Assembly: GCF_014023275.1 (NCBI RefSeq)
Contig: NZ_CP054698.1
Span: forward strand, 2,418,001 to 2,482,000
Direction of reading: 5' to 3'
DNA: 64,000 bases
Source: Nostoc edaphicum CCNP1411
GTDB lineage: Bacteria; Cyanobacteriota; Cyanobacteriia; Cyanobacteriales; Nostocaceae
Shown here: positions 35,124 to 44,598 of the stretch, one piece after another
How positions within the stretch are numbered: position 1 is the stretch's first letter
Layout: each line of letters starts with the position of its first letter
The notes under the pieces: generated by a model
What the model was told of the DNA's origin: nothing
The model's input: only the letters and a program-made list of their open reading frames with translations
Databases searched by the model: none
Made by a program: the position numbers and the translations under genes

Positions 35124-37688
35124 ATGCGTTTATCTCCCGTATTGCTGGCAGTAGTAGCAATTACAGTCCCTTTGGGCGGTTCTTTGAGTGCAAATGCAGA
35201 AACCGCCAACAGTTCAAAACAGACAACAGAAGTTTTGACACTAGAAACAAATCAGCAGCCAGAAAAGGACACAGGTCAGGTTGACTCTAGTAAAAGTCTA
35301 GAATCTCGACCTAATTCCACTGGTGTTATAGAGGCGGAGAAATCCCGCATTGTTGCAGTTTATCCTGCCAATCCAGCAGCGATGCCTGGGTTGGGCTACG
35401 CCTATGCGACCCCAGGGTTAATAGTGCCAACCTCCACAACATCAAAAACGGCACAAACCCCTGATGAAATAACTCCTAGCCCTACTCAACAGCCGTCTCC
35501 CGCTCCAGACATTCCACCGCCAGAAATTCAACAAACAACGCCTTCCCCAACTCCTGAGACAACTCCAGTCCCAGAAAATGTCAATCCCCCTGTAACAGAA
35601 CCTGTATTACCCACAATTCCAGGAGATACTCAACAGCCATCTCCCACTCTTGATATTCCACTCCCAGGTAGTCAACAACGAACACCTGCCCCAAGCCCAG
35701 GAACTCCAGGAGATATTCAACAGCCATCTACCACTCCCGACATTCCATTTCCAGATAGTCAACAACGAACACCTGCCCCAGCCCCAGGCACTACTCCAGA
35801 AAATACACAACCCAACATAGCCCCAGAAGCCAATGACCCCCGTGTATTAGTGTCGGAAGTAGTAATTAGATCACAGACTGGGCAACTATCATCAGAACTA
35901 GAAGACCAAGTTTACAGAGTAATTCGTACCCAACCAGGACAAACGACAACCCGCAGCCAACTCCAAGAAGATATTAACGCCATCTTTGGGACTGGCTTCT
36001 TCTCCAACGTCCAAGCAGCGCCAGAAGATACCCCCTTGGGAGTGCGGGTGAGCTTTGTTGTGCAGCCTAACCCCGTCCTGAGCAAAGTAGAAGTGCAAGC
36101 CAATCCTGGCACTGGTGTCGCTTCAGTACTCCCAGCTAATACTGTGGATGAAGTATTTAAGGATCAGTATGGCAAAATCCTCAACTTGCGTGACTTGCAA
36201 GAAGGCATCAAGCAGTTAAATAAGCGGTATCAAGACCAAGGTTACGTACTAGCCAACGTGATTGGAGCGCCACAAGTCTCTGAAAGTGGAGTTGTTACCT
36301 TACAAGTAGCAGAAGGGGTAGTAGAGAATATTAGAGTCCGATTCCGCAATAAAGATGGTCAGGAGACAGACGAGAAGGGACAACCTATTCGGGGACGAAC
36401 ACAAGATTACATCATTACACGAGAAGTGGAGTTGAAGCCAGGACAAGTATTCAATCGCAACACAGTCCAAAGAGACTTACAGCGCGTGTATGGACTGGGA
36501 CTGTTTGAAGATGTGAATGTGTCCCTTGACCCTGGTACTGACCCCAGCAAGGTAGATGTAGTAGTGAATGTCGCTGAACGTAGCAGTGGTTCTATTGCGG
36601 CTGGGGCAGGGATTAGTTCTGCTAGCGGACTTTTTGGAACAGTTAGCTATCAACAGCAGAATCTGAACGGTAGAAACCAAAAACTTGGGGCAGAAGTGCA
36701 GGTGGGAGAACGGGAACTGCTGTTTGACCTGCGATTCACAGACCCCTGGATTGCGGGAGATCCTTACCGGACTTCTTACACAACCAATCTTTTCCGCCGT
36801 AGTTCCATTTCGTTGATTTTTGATGGCAAAGATCAAGATATTAGAACATTTGACCCAGTTAATCCTAGTAATACAGATTCTCAGGATCGCCCCCGTATTC
36901 TCCGTCTAGGTGGTGGTGTCACCTTTACCCGTCCCCTATCTGCTAATCCCTACAAAAGTTCAGTATGGACTGCCTCAGCGGGTTTCCAGTATCAACGAGT
37001 TTCAGCCCGTGATGCCGAGGGCGATGTCAGAGAAAATGGTGCAGTATTCGATGATAATGGCAACCTTATCCCCGGAACAGATGTTCCATTGAGCTTCTCT
37101 GGTTCAGGTGAAGATGATTTAGTGCTATTGCAACTAGGTGCACAGCGCGATCTCCGTAATAACCCTCTGCAACCCACTAGCGGTTCTTATCTCCGCTTCG
37201 GGGTAGACCAGTCAGTGCCTGTGGGACAAGGTAATATTTTCCTTACCAGATTGCGAGGTAGCTACAGCCAATATTTACCTGTCCAATTGATTAACCTCAC
37301 TAAAGGGGCACAAACTTTAGCATTTAATGTGCAAGCAGGAACTATCCTTGGTGACTTGCCTCCCTACGAAGCCTTTACCATTGGCGGTAGCAATTCCGTC
37401 CGGGGTTATGAAGAAGGAGCATTAGGTAGTGGACGCTCTTATGTGCAAGCATCAGTTGAGTATCGGTTTCCAGTTTTTTCAGTAGTCAGCGGCGCACTAT
37501 TTTTTGATCTCGGCACCGACTTGGGAACTAGTACTAGGGCGGCTGAAGTATTGAACAAAAATGGTAGTGGCTTCGGCTATGGTCTTGGCGTTCGCGTTCA
37601 GTCTCCACTGGGGCCAATTCGGATTGACTACGGTATTAACGATGATGGTGATAGCCGGATTAATTTCGGTATTGGCGAAAGGTTTTAA
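35124..37688 (+). CDS. Omp85/BamA-family outer-membrane assembly protein
   Basis: An 854-residue protein with a signal peptide (LSPVLLAVVAITVPLGGSLS, then ANAE), a Pro/Thr/Gln-rich linker (about 110-230) with two near-identical ~36-residue units (QQPSPTLDIPLPGSQQRTPA and QQPSTTPDIPFPDSQQRTPA), three POTRA domains (about 240-480: VSEVVIRSQTGQ, VQPNPVLSKVEVQ, and RREV-type VELKPGQVFNR) and a C-terminal 16-strand barrel with GGSNSVRGYEEGALGSGRSY, the conserved VRGY loop. The terminal Phe (INFGIGERF) is the usual barrel signal. Three POTRAs is the cyanobacterial form. It inserts barrel proteins in the outer membrane and leads a run of lipid A genes, as in many cyanobacteria. Confidence 0.93.
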   Translation: MRLSPVLLAVVAITVPLGGSLSANAETANSSKQTTEVLTLETNQQPEKDTGQVDSSKSLESRPNSTGVIEAEKSRIVAVYPANPAAMPGLGYAYATPGLIVPTSTTSKTAQTPDEITPSPTQQPSPAPDIPPPEIQQTTPSPTPETTPVPENVNPPVTEPVLPTIPGDTQQPSPTLDIPLPGSQQRTPAPSPGTPGDIQQPSTTPDIPFPDSQQRTPAPAPGTTPENTQPNIAPEANDPRVLVSEVVIRSQTGQLSSELEDQVYRVIRTQPGQTTTRSQLQEDINAIFGTGFFSNVQAAPEDTPLGVRVSFVVQPNPVLSKVEVQANPGTGVASVLPANTVDEVFKDQYGKILNLRDLQEGIKQLNKRYQDQGYVLANVIGAPQVSESGVVTLQVAEGVVENIRVRFRNKDGQETDEKGQPIRGRTQDYIITREVELKPGQVFNRNTVQRDLQRVYGLGLFEDVNVSLDPGTDPSKVDVVVNVAERSSGSIAAGAGISSASGLFGTVSYQQQNLNGRNQKLGAEVQVGERELLFDLRFTDPWIAGDPYRTSYTTNLFRRSSISLIFDGKDQDIRTFDPVNPSNTDSQDRPRILRLGGGVTFTRPLSANPYKSSVWTASAGFQYQRVSARDAEGDVRENGAVFDDNGNLIPGTDVPLSFSGSGEDDLVLLQLGAQRDLRNNPLQPTSGSYLRFGVDQSVPVGQGNIFLTRLRGSYSQYLPVQLINLTKGAQTLAFNVQAGTILGDLPPYEAFTIGGSNSVRGYEEGALGSGRSYVQASVEYRFPVFSVVSGALFFDLGTDLGTSTRAAEVLNKNGSGFGYGLGVRVQSPLGPIRIDYGINDDGDSRINFGIGERF

Positions 37689-37750
37689 TTAGTCATTAGT
37701 CATTAGTGAATCACAATCGGACAAAGGACAAAGGACAAATGACAATTATC
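37689..37750. repeat. TTAGTCA/GGACAAA heptamer repeats after the Omp85 gene
   Basis: Short runs of TTAGTCA (37688-37706) and GGACAAA (37719-37741), STRR-like, at the stop codon of the Omp85 gene. Confidence 0.6.
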
Positions 37751-37893
37751 TTTTTTGGATTAGCTTGCTAATTTTTACATTTACCTCAATACTGTTCCGA
37801 TAAAGGGATTAATGACATTTTTAGGAGAATATCAGGGATTCTACCAAAACAGACGATGAACAATACTAAAGGAAATATATTGACTTTTCGGCT

Positions 37894-38742
37894 ATGCAAC
37901 AACACACTCTAGCAGCGGAAATCACCCAAATAGGGGTGGGACTGCATAGCGGTGTGAGTACTCAGGTACGGATACTACCAGCTGAGGCGGGAAGTGGACG
38001 TTACTTTGTGCGCGTGGATTTACCCGATTTGCCGATTATTCCAGCCCAAGTTGGGGCAGTTAGTCACACTGTTCTCTCAACTCAGTTGGGTAAGGGTGAG
38101 GTATCTGTTCGCACGGTAGAGCATTTGTTGGCAGCGCTTTCGGGTATGGGCGTGGATAATGCCCGGATTGAAATTGATGGTCCAGAAGTCCCACTTTTAG
38201 ATGGTTCAGCAAGTGTGTGGACAACCAACATTGCCCAAGTTGGTTTAGTATCACAACCCGTTAACAACCAAGTTCCCTTGGCTGTTACAGAACCAATATG
38301 GGTTTATCAAGAGGATGCCTTTGTATCTGCTCTCCCAGCACCAGAAACCCGCTTTAGTTACGGTATTGATTTTAACCTGCCCGCCATTGGTAATCAATGG
38401 CATAGTTGGTCACTAACCGCTGAACTAGGAGAAGCTTCTGCTAGCTTTGCTGCGGAAATTGCTCCTGCTCGTACTTTTGGGTTATTGCATCAAATTGAAC
38501 ACTTACAAAAAACAGGGTTGATCAAAGGTGGTAGTTTGGATAATGCACTCGTTTGTGGACCAGAAGGCTGGCTAAATCCACCATTGAGATTTGCAAATGA
38601 GCCAGTCCGTCATAAAATCTTGGATTTAGTAGGAGATTTAAGTTTACTAGGAACTTTTCCTCGTGCTCATTTCTTGGCGTATAAAGCCAGTCATAATTTA
38701 CACATTCAACTGGCTCAAAGAATTTTAGATTTAGGATTTTAG
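37894..38742 (+). CDS. lpxC: UDP-3-O-acyl-N-acetylglucosamine deacetylase
   Basis: Zinc-dependent committed step of lipid A synthesis. The 282-residue protein has [20 protein letters not shown] with a zinc His, EVPLLDGSA, and [16 protein letters not shown] with the second zinc His and Asp. IGVGLHSGV opens the fold. It is somewhat shorter than the enterobacterial enzyme, as usual in cyanobacteria. It lies second in the Omp85-lpxC-fabZ-lpxA-lpxB series. Confidence 0.95.
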   Translation: MQQHTLAAEITQIGVGLHSGVSTQVRILPAEAGSGRYFVRVDLPDLPIIPAQVGAVSHTVLSTQLGKGEVSVRTVEHLLAALSGMGVDNARIEIDGPEVPLLDGSASVWTTNIAQVGLVSQPVNNQVPLAVTEPIWVYQEDAFVSALPAPETRFSYGIDFNLPAIGNQWHSWSLTAELGEASASFAAEIAPARTFGLLHQIEHLQKTGLIKGGSLDNALVCGPEGWLNPPLRFANEPVRHKILDLVGDLSLLGTFPRAHFLAYKASHNLHIQLAQRILDLGF

Positions 38743-38841
38743 ATTTTGGATTAGAACTAAAGCTTAAAATCCAGGATTATTAAGGCTTTGGATATACGCC
38801 TGCCTACTTAACTTTAAAATGAAAAATCAACTACACGGCCA

Positions 38842-39366
38842 ATGTCAATTCTCACTGAAGTGAATACCATCGATACGACTACATCTACCGAAACACAGGC
38901 TATAAATGAGACTACAATCAGTTCTGTGATTAAAACGACTTTCACATCTGAAGAAATTCAGAAATTGCTACCCCACCGCTACCCATTTTTACTTGTAGAC
39001 AAAATAATTGACTACGTTCCAGGTAAAAAAGCAGTTGGCGTTAAAAATGTCACCATCAACGAACCCCATTTCCAAGGACATTTCCCTGAACGTCCACTGA
39101 TGCCAGGGGTGTTAATTGTCGAAGCAATGGCACAAGTTGGGGGCATTGTCCTAACTCAAATGTCTTCGGTAGAAGGCGGGCTGTTTGTCTTCGCTGGTAT
39201 CGATAAAGTTCGCTTTCGCCGCCAGGTCGTACCGGGGGATCAACTAGTCATGACAGTGGAACTGTTATGGGTAAAACAACGTCGTTTCGGTAAGATGCAA
39301 GGTCGTGCCGAAGTTGACGGTCAACTTGCTTGTGAAGGGGAATTAATGTTTTCTCTAGTTAACTAA
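38842..39366 (+). CDS. fabZ: 3-hydroxyacyl-ACP dehydratase
   Basis: Dehydrates 3-hydroxyacyl-ACP in fatty acid synthesis and competes with LpxA for hydroxyacyl chains. The hot-dog fold motifs [17 protein letters not shown] (catalytic His), [20 protein letters not shown] (catalytic Glu) and [19 protein letters not shown] are present. At 174 residues it carries a ~35-residue Thr-rich N-terminal extension ([20 protein letters not shown]) before the conserved core; a shorter start is not obvious. Position between lpxC and lpxA is the standard one. Confidence 0.94.
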   Translation: MSILTEVNTIDTTTSTETQAINETTISSVIKTTFTSEEIQKLLPHRYPFLLVDKIIDYVPGKKAVGVKNVTINEPHFQGHFPERPLMPGVLIVEAMAQVGGIVLTQMSSVEGGLFVFAGIDKVRFRRQVVPGDQLVMTVELLWVKQRRFGKMQGRAEVDGQLACEGELMFSLVN

Positions 39367-39671
39367 AAGTTTGCTTTCGTGGTCTGGCATAGCCGTGAAA
39401 TGCCCCAACTGAATCCTGAAAAAGGATAACAGTTAAAAAAAATCCACAACAGCATCTGATAATTTCTTGATTTTCGACGCCCTCTTTACGAGATGCTACT
39501 CGAACACACTTAACTTGCTTTGCCCGACACTTTCGTTCACTGAAATACTTTACGCTCTACCAGTCGCCTCGATAGGACGGTAGTCTGTACAACTCTCTTA
39601 ACCAGAGTAACACGCTGCCTCAAAAACCCTACCTGGCGCTGACTTATCAAGACAGTTCTGGAGATTCACCC
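39367..39671. other. Gene-free gap between fabZ and lpxA
   Basis: About 305 bases, unusually long inside this gene cluster, with no repeat array and no credible frame. The only local structure noted is ATCCTGAAAAAGGAT (39412-39426). A secondary promoter for lpxA-lpxB is possible. Confidence 0.4.
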
Positions 39672-40490
39672 TTGAAAACGCTAATTCATCCAACTGCTGT
39701 AATTCATCCTAAATCGGAACTCCACCATACAGTGCAAGTCGGTGCCTATGCTGTGATTGGAGCGCATGTCAAAGTGGGCCCTGAAACAATAATCGGCGCT
39801 CATGCAGTGCTAGAGGGGCCTTGTGAAATTGGGGCGCAAAATCAGATTTTTACAGGTGCAGCCATCGGCATGGAACCCCAGGATCTCAAGTTTGTGGGAG
39901 AACCAACCTGGGTCAAAATTGGTGATAACAACTTGATTCGTGAGTACGTTACCATTAACCGCGCGACCGGTGCTGGTGAAGCGACGGTAATTGGTGATGG
40001 TAACTTACTAATGGCTTATGTCCATGTGGCTCATAACTGCGTGATTGAAGACCAGGTTGTGATTGCTAACTCTGTGGCGTTGGCAGGTCATGTTCATATA
40101 GAATCACGCGCTAGGCTGAGTGGGGTTTTAGGTGTCCATCAATTTGTACATATTGGTAGACACGCAATGGTGGGAGGTATGGCACGTATTGACCGGGATG
40201 TGGCTCCATATATGCTCGTGGAGGGAAATCCAGCGCGGGTGCGAACCCTCAACCTTGTCGGACTCAAACGGTCTGGTATGGACTCAACAGATTTGCAAAT
40301 GCTGAAAAAAGCTTTCCGCATTCTCTACCGCTCTGATTTGTCCTTTAAGGATGCTTTGGAACAGTTGGAATTGTTAGGGAATAGCGAAGAATTGCAACAT
40401 CTGCGCCGCTTTATGCTACTTTCTCAGATGCCAGGAAGGCGTGGCTTGATTCCCGGTAGAGGGAAAAAAGGCACGAGTGATGAATCGTGA
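39672..40490 (+). CDS. lpxA: UDP-N-acetylglucosamine O-acyltransferase
   Basis: First acyl transfer of lipid A synthesis. A 272-residue left-handed beta helix: IHPTAVIHPKSELHHTVQVG, AYVHVAHNCVIEDQVVIANS with the catalytic His, and HIGRHAMVGGMARIDRDVAP, then the C-terminal helical part (GLKRSGMDSTDLQMLKKAFR). The start is TTG 39672, supported by TGGAG about 8 bases upstream and by alignment of the family N-terminus. Confidence 0.95.
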   Translation: MKTLIHPTAVIHPKSELHHTVQVGAYAVIGAHVKVGPETIIGAHAVLEGPCEIGAQNQIFTGAAIGMEPQDLKFVGEPTWVKIGDNNLIREYVTINRATGAGEATVIGDGNLLMAYVHVAHNCVIEDQVVIANSVALAGHVHIESRARLSGVLGVHQFVHIGRHAMVGGMARIDRDVAPYMLVEGNPARVRTLNLVGLKRSGMDSTDLQMLKKAFRILYRSDLSFKDALEQLELLGNSEELQHLRRFMLLSQMPGRRGLIPGRGKKGTSDES

Positions 40491-40505
40491 ATTATGAGTT
40501 AGGAG

Positions 40506-40568
40506 AGACGCGATTAATCGCGTCTGTACAAAAGGTGGGAGTAGAGACGCGATTAATCGCGTCTCTAC
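40506..40568. repeat. Two tandem palindromes between lpxA and lpxB
   Basis: AGACGCGATTAATCGCGTCT occurs at 40506-40525 and again within a 28-bp perfect palindrome at 40541-40568 (extended by GTAG/CTAC). Decayed copies lie near 3619 and 48511. Rho-independent termination is unlikely because lpxB continues downstream and no T tract is present. Confidence 0.75.
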
Positions 40569-40667
40569 AGGAGTTATGAGTTGATGAATTGAATTTTTCA
40601 CTCCTCACTCTTAACTCCTCACTTCTAACTATTCATTCCTAAGTTTTTACTAATTACCAATTATCAA

Positions 40668-41834
40668 ATGCGGATTTTTATCAGCACTGGCGAAGTATCT
40701 GGCGATTTACAAGGGTCGCTACTAATTACAGCGCTGAAGCGTCAAGCTGTAGTGATTGGGTTGGAATTAGAGATTGTGGCGCTGGGTGGGGAAAAAATGG
40801 TAGAGGCTGGGGCAATTTTACTGGGTAATACTAGTAGTATTGGCTCAATGGGTATTTTAGAAGGGCTGCCTTATATTTTACCGACTCTCCAGGTGCAACG
40901 TCAGGCGATCGCTTCCTTAAAACAAAATCCACCTGATTTAGTGGTGCTGATCGATTACATGAGTCCGAATATAGGAATTGGGACTTACATGAAACGGCAG
41001 TTACCAGATGTGCCTGTGGTGTATTACATTGCTCCCCAAGAGTGGGCTTGGTCATTAAGTTTGCGTAGAACTAACCGGATTGTTGGTTTTACAGATAAGC
41101 TTTTGGCAATCTTTCCACAGGAAGCGCGTTATTTTCGTGAGCAAGGGGCAAAAGTTAGTTGGGTAGGGCATCCTTTGGTTGACCGAATGCAAGATGCTCC
41201 TAGTAGGGAAGCAGCCCGTGCAACACTGGGGATTGCACCAGAAGAAATTGCGATCGCACTCCTCCCCGCTTCTCGCCGCCAAGAACTAAAATATCTTTTA
41301 CCAATTATTTTTCAAGCCGCCCAAACTATTCAAGCTAAATTACCTGAAGTTCGTTTCTGGATTCCCCTATCGCTGGAAGTCTATAGACAGCCAATTGAGG
41401 AGGCTATTGAGCGTTACGGTTTGCGGGCTACAGTTGTATCAGGTCAACAAAAGGAAGTTTTTGCTGCTGCTGATTTAGCCATTAGCAAATCTGGTACAGT
41501 CAACCTAGAACTGGCTCTGTTAAACGTGCCGCAAGTTGTAGTTTACCGCCTCAGTGCCCTGACTGCTTGGATAGCTCGTAAAATGCTCAAAGGTTCTATA
41601 AGCTTTGCATCGCCACCCAATTTAGTAGTGATGAAGCCAATTGTGCCAGAATTTTTACAAGAGGAAGCCACAGCAGAGAATATTATCCAAGCAGCGATGG
41701 AACTGCTACTCAATCCCAGTCGCAGAGAGCAAACTTTGGCAGATTATGAGGAAATGCGGCAGAGTTTGGGAGAAATTGGAGTGTGCGATCGCGCTGCTCA
41801 AGAAATTTTGCAAATGCTGCCCCAATCCCTTTAG
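40668..41834 (+). CDS. lpxB: Lipid-A-disaccharide synthase
   Basis: Family 19 glycosyltransferase joining UDP-2,3-diacylglucosamine and lipid X. The 388-residue protein starts MRIFISTGEVSGDLQGSLLI and contains MGILEGLPYILPTL, VYYIAPQEWAWS, VSWVGHPLVDRM, LLPASRRQELKYLLP and SKSGTVNLELALLNVPQVV. All are LpxB hallmarks. The stop is 7 bases before the methyltransferase start, so the two are probably co-transcribed. Confidence 0.95.
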   Translation: MRIFISTGEVSGDLQGSLLITALKRQAVVIGLELEIVALGGEKMVEAGAILLGNTSSIGSMGILEGLPYILPTLQVQRQAIASLKQNPPDLVVLIDYMSPNIGIGTYMKRQLPDVPVVYYIAPQEWAWSLSLRRTNRIVGFTDKLLAIFPQEARYFREQGAKVSWVGHPLVDRMQDAPSREAARATLGIAPEEIAIALLPASRRQELKYLLPIIFQAAQTIQAKLPEVRFWIPLSLEVYRQPIEEAIERYGLRATVVSGQQKEVFAAADLAISKSGTVNLELALLNVPQVVVYRLSALTAWIARKMLKGSISFASPPNLVVMKPIVPEFLQEEATAENIIQAAMELLLNPSRREQTLADYEEMRQSLGEIGVCDRAAQEILQMLPQSL

Positions 41835-41841
41835 AGGTGTT

Positions 41842-43107
41842 ATGGCTTATGAGATGAAAAAACAAAGAGCGATCGCAGTTGATTTGTTTGCTGGCGCGGG
41901 CGGTATGACTCTTGGCTTTGAGCAAGCTGGTTTTGATGTACTGGCGTCTGTGGAAATCGACCCGATCCACTGTGCAACACATGAGTTTAACTTCCCTTAT
42001 TGCTCAGTGTTATGTAAAAGTGTTGTGGATACAACTGGGGAAGAAATTAGGAATCGGTCTAAGATTGGCGATCGCGAAATTGATGTGGTAATTTGTGGCT
42101 CACCATGTCAAGGATTTTCTTTAATCGGTAAACGGGCTGTTGATGACCCCCGAAATTCTTTGGTATTTCACTTTCATCGGCTAGTTTTTGAGCTAAAACC
42201 GAAATTTTTTGTGATGGAAAATGTCCGGGGGATAACGGTTGGTGAACATAAACAAATCCTCCAAAGCTTAATTAGCGAATTTAAAATCTACGGCTATAAA
42301 GTAGAAGAAAACTACCAAATTCTCAACGCTGCAAATTATGGAGTACCACAGTCCCGTGAGAGATTATTTCTTATAGGTGCAAGGGAGGATGTAGAGTTAC
42401 CGAAATACCCTCAACCAATTACTAAACAAGCATTACCAAATAATTTAAATTCTAAAAAAAAATCTGATATTCCATTAAGTCCTACAGTATGGGATGCAAT
42501 TAGAGATTTACCTGAAATAGAAAAATATCCTGAGTTACTAACAAGAGATTGGGTTGTAGCAGAATACGAAAAACCTAGCAACTATGCTTTTATCCTTCGC
42601 GGTCTTAAATGCCTCAAGGATGATTATTCTTACAAACGTGAATATGATTTGCGAATACTTTCTTCAAGTTTAAGAACAAAGCATTCTGCGGAAACTATTC
42701 AACGTTTCCAGGAGACTCAACAAGGCGAGAGAGAAAAAATTAGTCGTTTTTATAAGCTCCATCCTGCTGGTGTCTGTAATACTTTAAGAGCCGGAACAGA
42801 CAAATACAGAGGTTCTTTCACATCTCCTAGACCGATTCATCCGATTACGCCCCGCTGTATCACAGTCAGGGAAGCGGCGAGATTGCACTCTTACCCAGAT
42901 TGGTTTAGATTTCATGTAACCAAATGGCACGGATTTCGGCAAGTTGGTAACTCTGTACCACCGTTACTAGCTAAGGCTGTGGCGTCAGAAATTATTCGCA
43001 GTTTGAATATTTCGCCTTTTAAGCCGAGTTTCCGATACAAGTTGGGAGAGGAGAAGCTATTACAATTTAATATGTCGCAAGCGGCACAATATTATCAGTG
43101 TGACTAA
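41842..43107 (+). CDS. C5-cytosine DNA methyltransferase (orphan)
   Basis: A 421-residue enzyme with all ordered motifs: I AVDLFAGAGGMTLGFEQAGF, IV VICGSPCQGFSLIG with catalytic Cys near residue 89, VI FVMENVRG, VIII YGVPQSRERLFLIG and X FRQVGNSVPPLLAKAVASEI. ATG 41842 is preferred over upstream in-frame starts that would lie inside lpxB; AGAGG precedes it closely. No restriction endonuclease gene is adjacent. The N-terminal EIDPIHCATHEFNFPYC resembles what I recall of the CGATCG methylase family of Synechocystis and Nostoc, which would act on the HIP1 core, but specificity cannot be read from the sequence. The last ~40 residues form an unconserved tail. Confidence 0.9.
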   Translation: MAYEMKKQRAIAVDLFAGAGGMTLGFEQAGFDVLASVEIDPIHCATHEFNFPYCSVLCKSVVDTTGEEIRNRSKIGDREIDVVICGSPCQGFSLIGKRAVDDPRNSLVFHFHRLVFELKPKFFVMENVRGITVGEHKQILQSLISEFKIYGYKVEENYQILNAANYGVPQSRERLFLIGAREDVELPKYPQPITKQALPNNLNSKKKSDIPLSPTVWDAIRDLPEIEKYPELLTRDWVVAEYEKPSNYAFILRGLKCLKDDYSYKREYDLRILSSSLRTKHSAETIQRFQETQQGEREKISRFYKLHPAGVCNTLRAGTDKYRGSFTSPRPIHPITPRCITVREAARLHSYPDWFRFHVTKWHGFRQVGNSVPPLLAKAVASEIIRSLNISPFKPSFRYKLGEEKLLQFNMSQAAQYYQCD

Positions 43108-43141
43108 GAAGAATACACTTTGTAATATGTGCAAGGTTGGG

Positions 43142-44107
43142 CTAAGTCCAAGCACGGAAAAATGTGCTATCTTCCCAGATGTTAGCAGTTGCCAGTGCGA
43201 TCGCTGTTAATTCTTCCTTTTTAAGAGGCACAAAAGCCCGCGCTATCTTGACATTATTCTCTAATTGTGAGACTGTCTCTGCGGCAATTACACAACAATG
43301 AACTCCAGGCTGAGACATTGTGTAACCTAAAGCTTGCTCCATACCTGTCAAACCACCTGATTTAAACAGCCGCCCATAAGCCGGGACTTTCATCGCAATC
43401 ACACCGACATTTTTTTCTTGAGCAACTGGTAGAACTACTGGGATAAATGGACGTGGGTGGTGTTTGTCGGCGGCATTCACAGGAATCAGTGTAGTGTGGA
43501 AAGGATAGCGACGTAACCCTTCGGCAATTATTTGAGGGTCGTGATGTCCGGTAATACCTGCAAATCGCACCAATTTTTGTTGTATGGCTTCTTCTAAAGC
43601 TTTAATTGCACCAGATGGACTAAAGATGGTGTCGAGTTCTTCAGAAAAAGAGACGTGATGCAATTGCCACAAATCGAGATAATCTGTATTGAGACGTTTA
43701 AGCGATCGCTCTAATTCTCGCCATGCTCCATCCCGATCTCTTTGATCAGTCTTGCTTGCTAGAAACAGCTTTGAGCGATGGGGTGGTAGCACTTTGCCTA
43801 AATAATCTTCACTTGGCCCATAACTAGCGGCTGTATCAAAATAGCGAATGCCAAGTTCTAAAGCTCTTTGAATAATTGCCACAGCATCACCTTCTTTTCC
43901 TTCCCAGGATAGCGGCGTTTGTCCTGCTCCTCCTAAACCAAAGATAGGGAGTTTTACTTCCGTGCGTCCCAGTAACCGTTCTGGCATCATTGCTGGCGGT
44001 GTTGCGATGTTGGTAGTATTTTGTTGTAAGGCATTAGTTGCCACAATACCGCTAGTCACAGCAATGCTGGTAATTAGGAAATTACGCCGCGTTTTTCCTT
44101 CTGTCAT
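43142..44107 (-). CDS. Tat-signal aldo/keto reductase
   Basis: NADPH-dependent reductase fold of 321 residues. The N-terminus TRRNFLITSIAVTSGIVATN is a twin-arginine signal, so a periplasmic or lumenal location is likely. Catalytic tetrad residues are visible: Asp in YFDTAASYGPSEDYLGKVL and its Tyr, Lys in LASKTDQRD, His in LWQLHHVS. The C-terminal GVIAMKVPAYGRLF and YTMSQPGVHCCVIAAETVSQ fit the AKR family that often carries Tat signals. Substrate is unknown. It is convergent with the methyltransferase gene. Confidence 0.88.
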   Translation of the reverse strand: MTEGKTRRNFLITSIAVTSGIVATNALQQNTTNIATPPAMMPERLLGRTEVKLPIFGLGGAGQTPLSWEGKEGDAVAIIQRALELGIRYFDTAASYGPSEDYLGKVLPPHRSKLFLASKTDQRDRDGAWRELERSLKRLNTDYLDLWQLHHVSFSEELDTIFSPSGAIKALEEAIQQKLVRFAGITGHHDPQIIAEGLRRYPFHTTLIPVNAADKHHPRPFIPVVLPVAQEKNVGVIAMKVPAYGRLFKSGGLTGMEQALGYTMSQPGVHCCVIAAETVSQLENNVKIARAFVPLKKEELTAIALATANIWEDSTFFRAWT

Positions 44108-44166
44108 GATTGGCTTCGGGGGCGAAATTACTTTTATTCTAATATCTTAGCTAAGGAGAATTAATC

Positions 44167-44598
44167 TTAGAAAGCAAAAATTACTGATAGATTAGGGACG
44201 CTCTGAAAGCGCCGATCGTTAGTTAGAAAAGTAGAACATTAAGCCAAAAGTGCTGTTGTTGCATGGATAGCATCTGGTAATTTAATGTTAATACTGGCAC
44301 GCAGTTGAGCAGCTTCAATTAAAATCTGACGACTGACAGGAATCACTGTTAAATTCTGAGAATTGTTAATCAGTTGTTTGTAAGTTGTCTGTTGAGCTAA
44401 GTTCTGATTTTGGAAAGGTTTTACCAATACTTCAGCAAGTGATAATTCACTAGTTACTATACTCAAGTTACCTTGGTCAATACTTTGGAATAACTCAGTT
44501 AAATCTTGGATGAATGCGGGATATCTTTCTACAGCATAGATCCAAATGTTGGTATCGAGGTAGATCCGTGTGCCTTGAATGGCATCTAGAATTCCCAT
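44167..44598 (-). pseudogene. PIN-domain toxin interrupted by an in-frame stop
   Basis: The frame from ATG 44598 gives 119 residues: the first PIN acid in IYLDTNIWIYAVE, Glu in TSELSLAEVLVKP and Asp in IKLPDAIHATTALLA. TAA at 44239-44241 then interrupts it. In the same frame the next 23 codons read CSTFLTNDRRFQSVPNLSVI plus FAF and end at 44167. TNDRRF carries the last acidic residue of the PIN active site, so a single nonsense change removed it. VapC-type RNase activity is probably lost or reduced. The start overlaps its presumed antitoxin gene by 13 bases. Confidence 0.75.

Noticed and set aside
37160..37180. Minus-strand ORFs over the Omp85 and lpxC genes
   Set aside because: Shadows of the coding strand with no plausible composition or initiation sites.
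41641..41841. Longer methyltransferase starting inside lpxB
   Set aside because: The extra 67 residues overlap lpxB out of frame and have no methyltransferase similarity; motif I starts shortly after ATG 41842.
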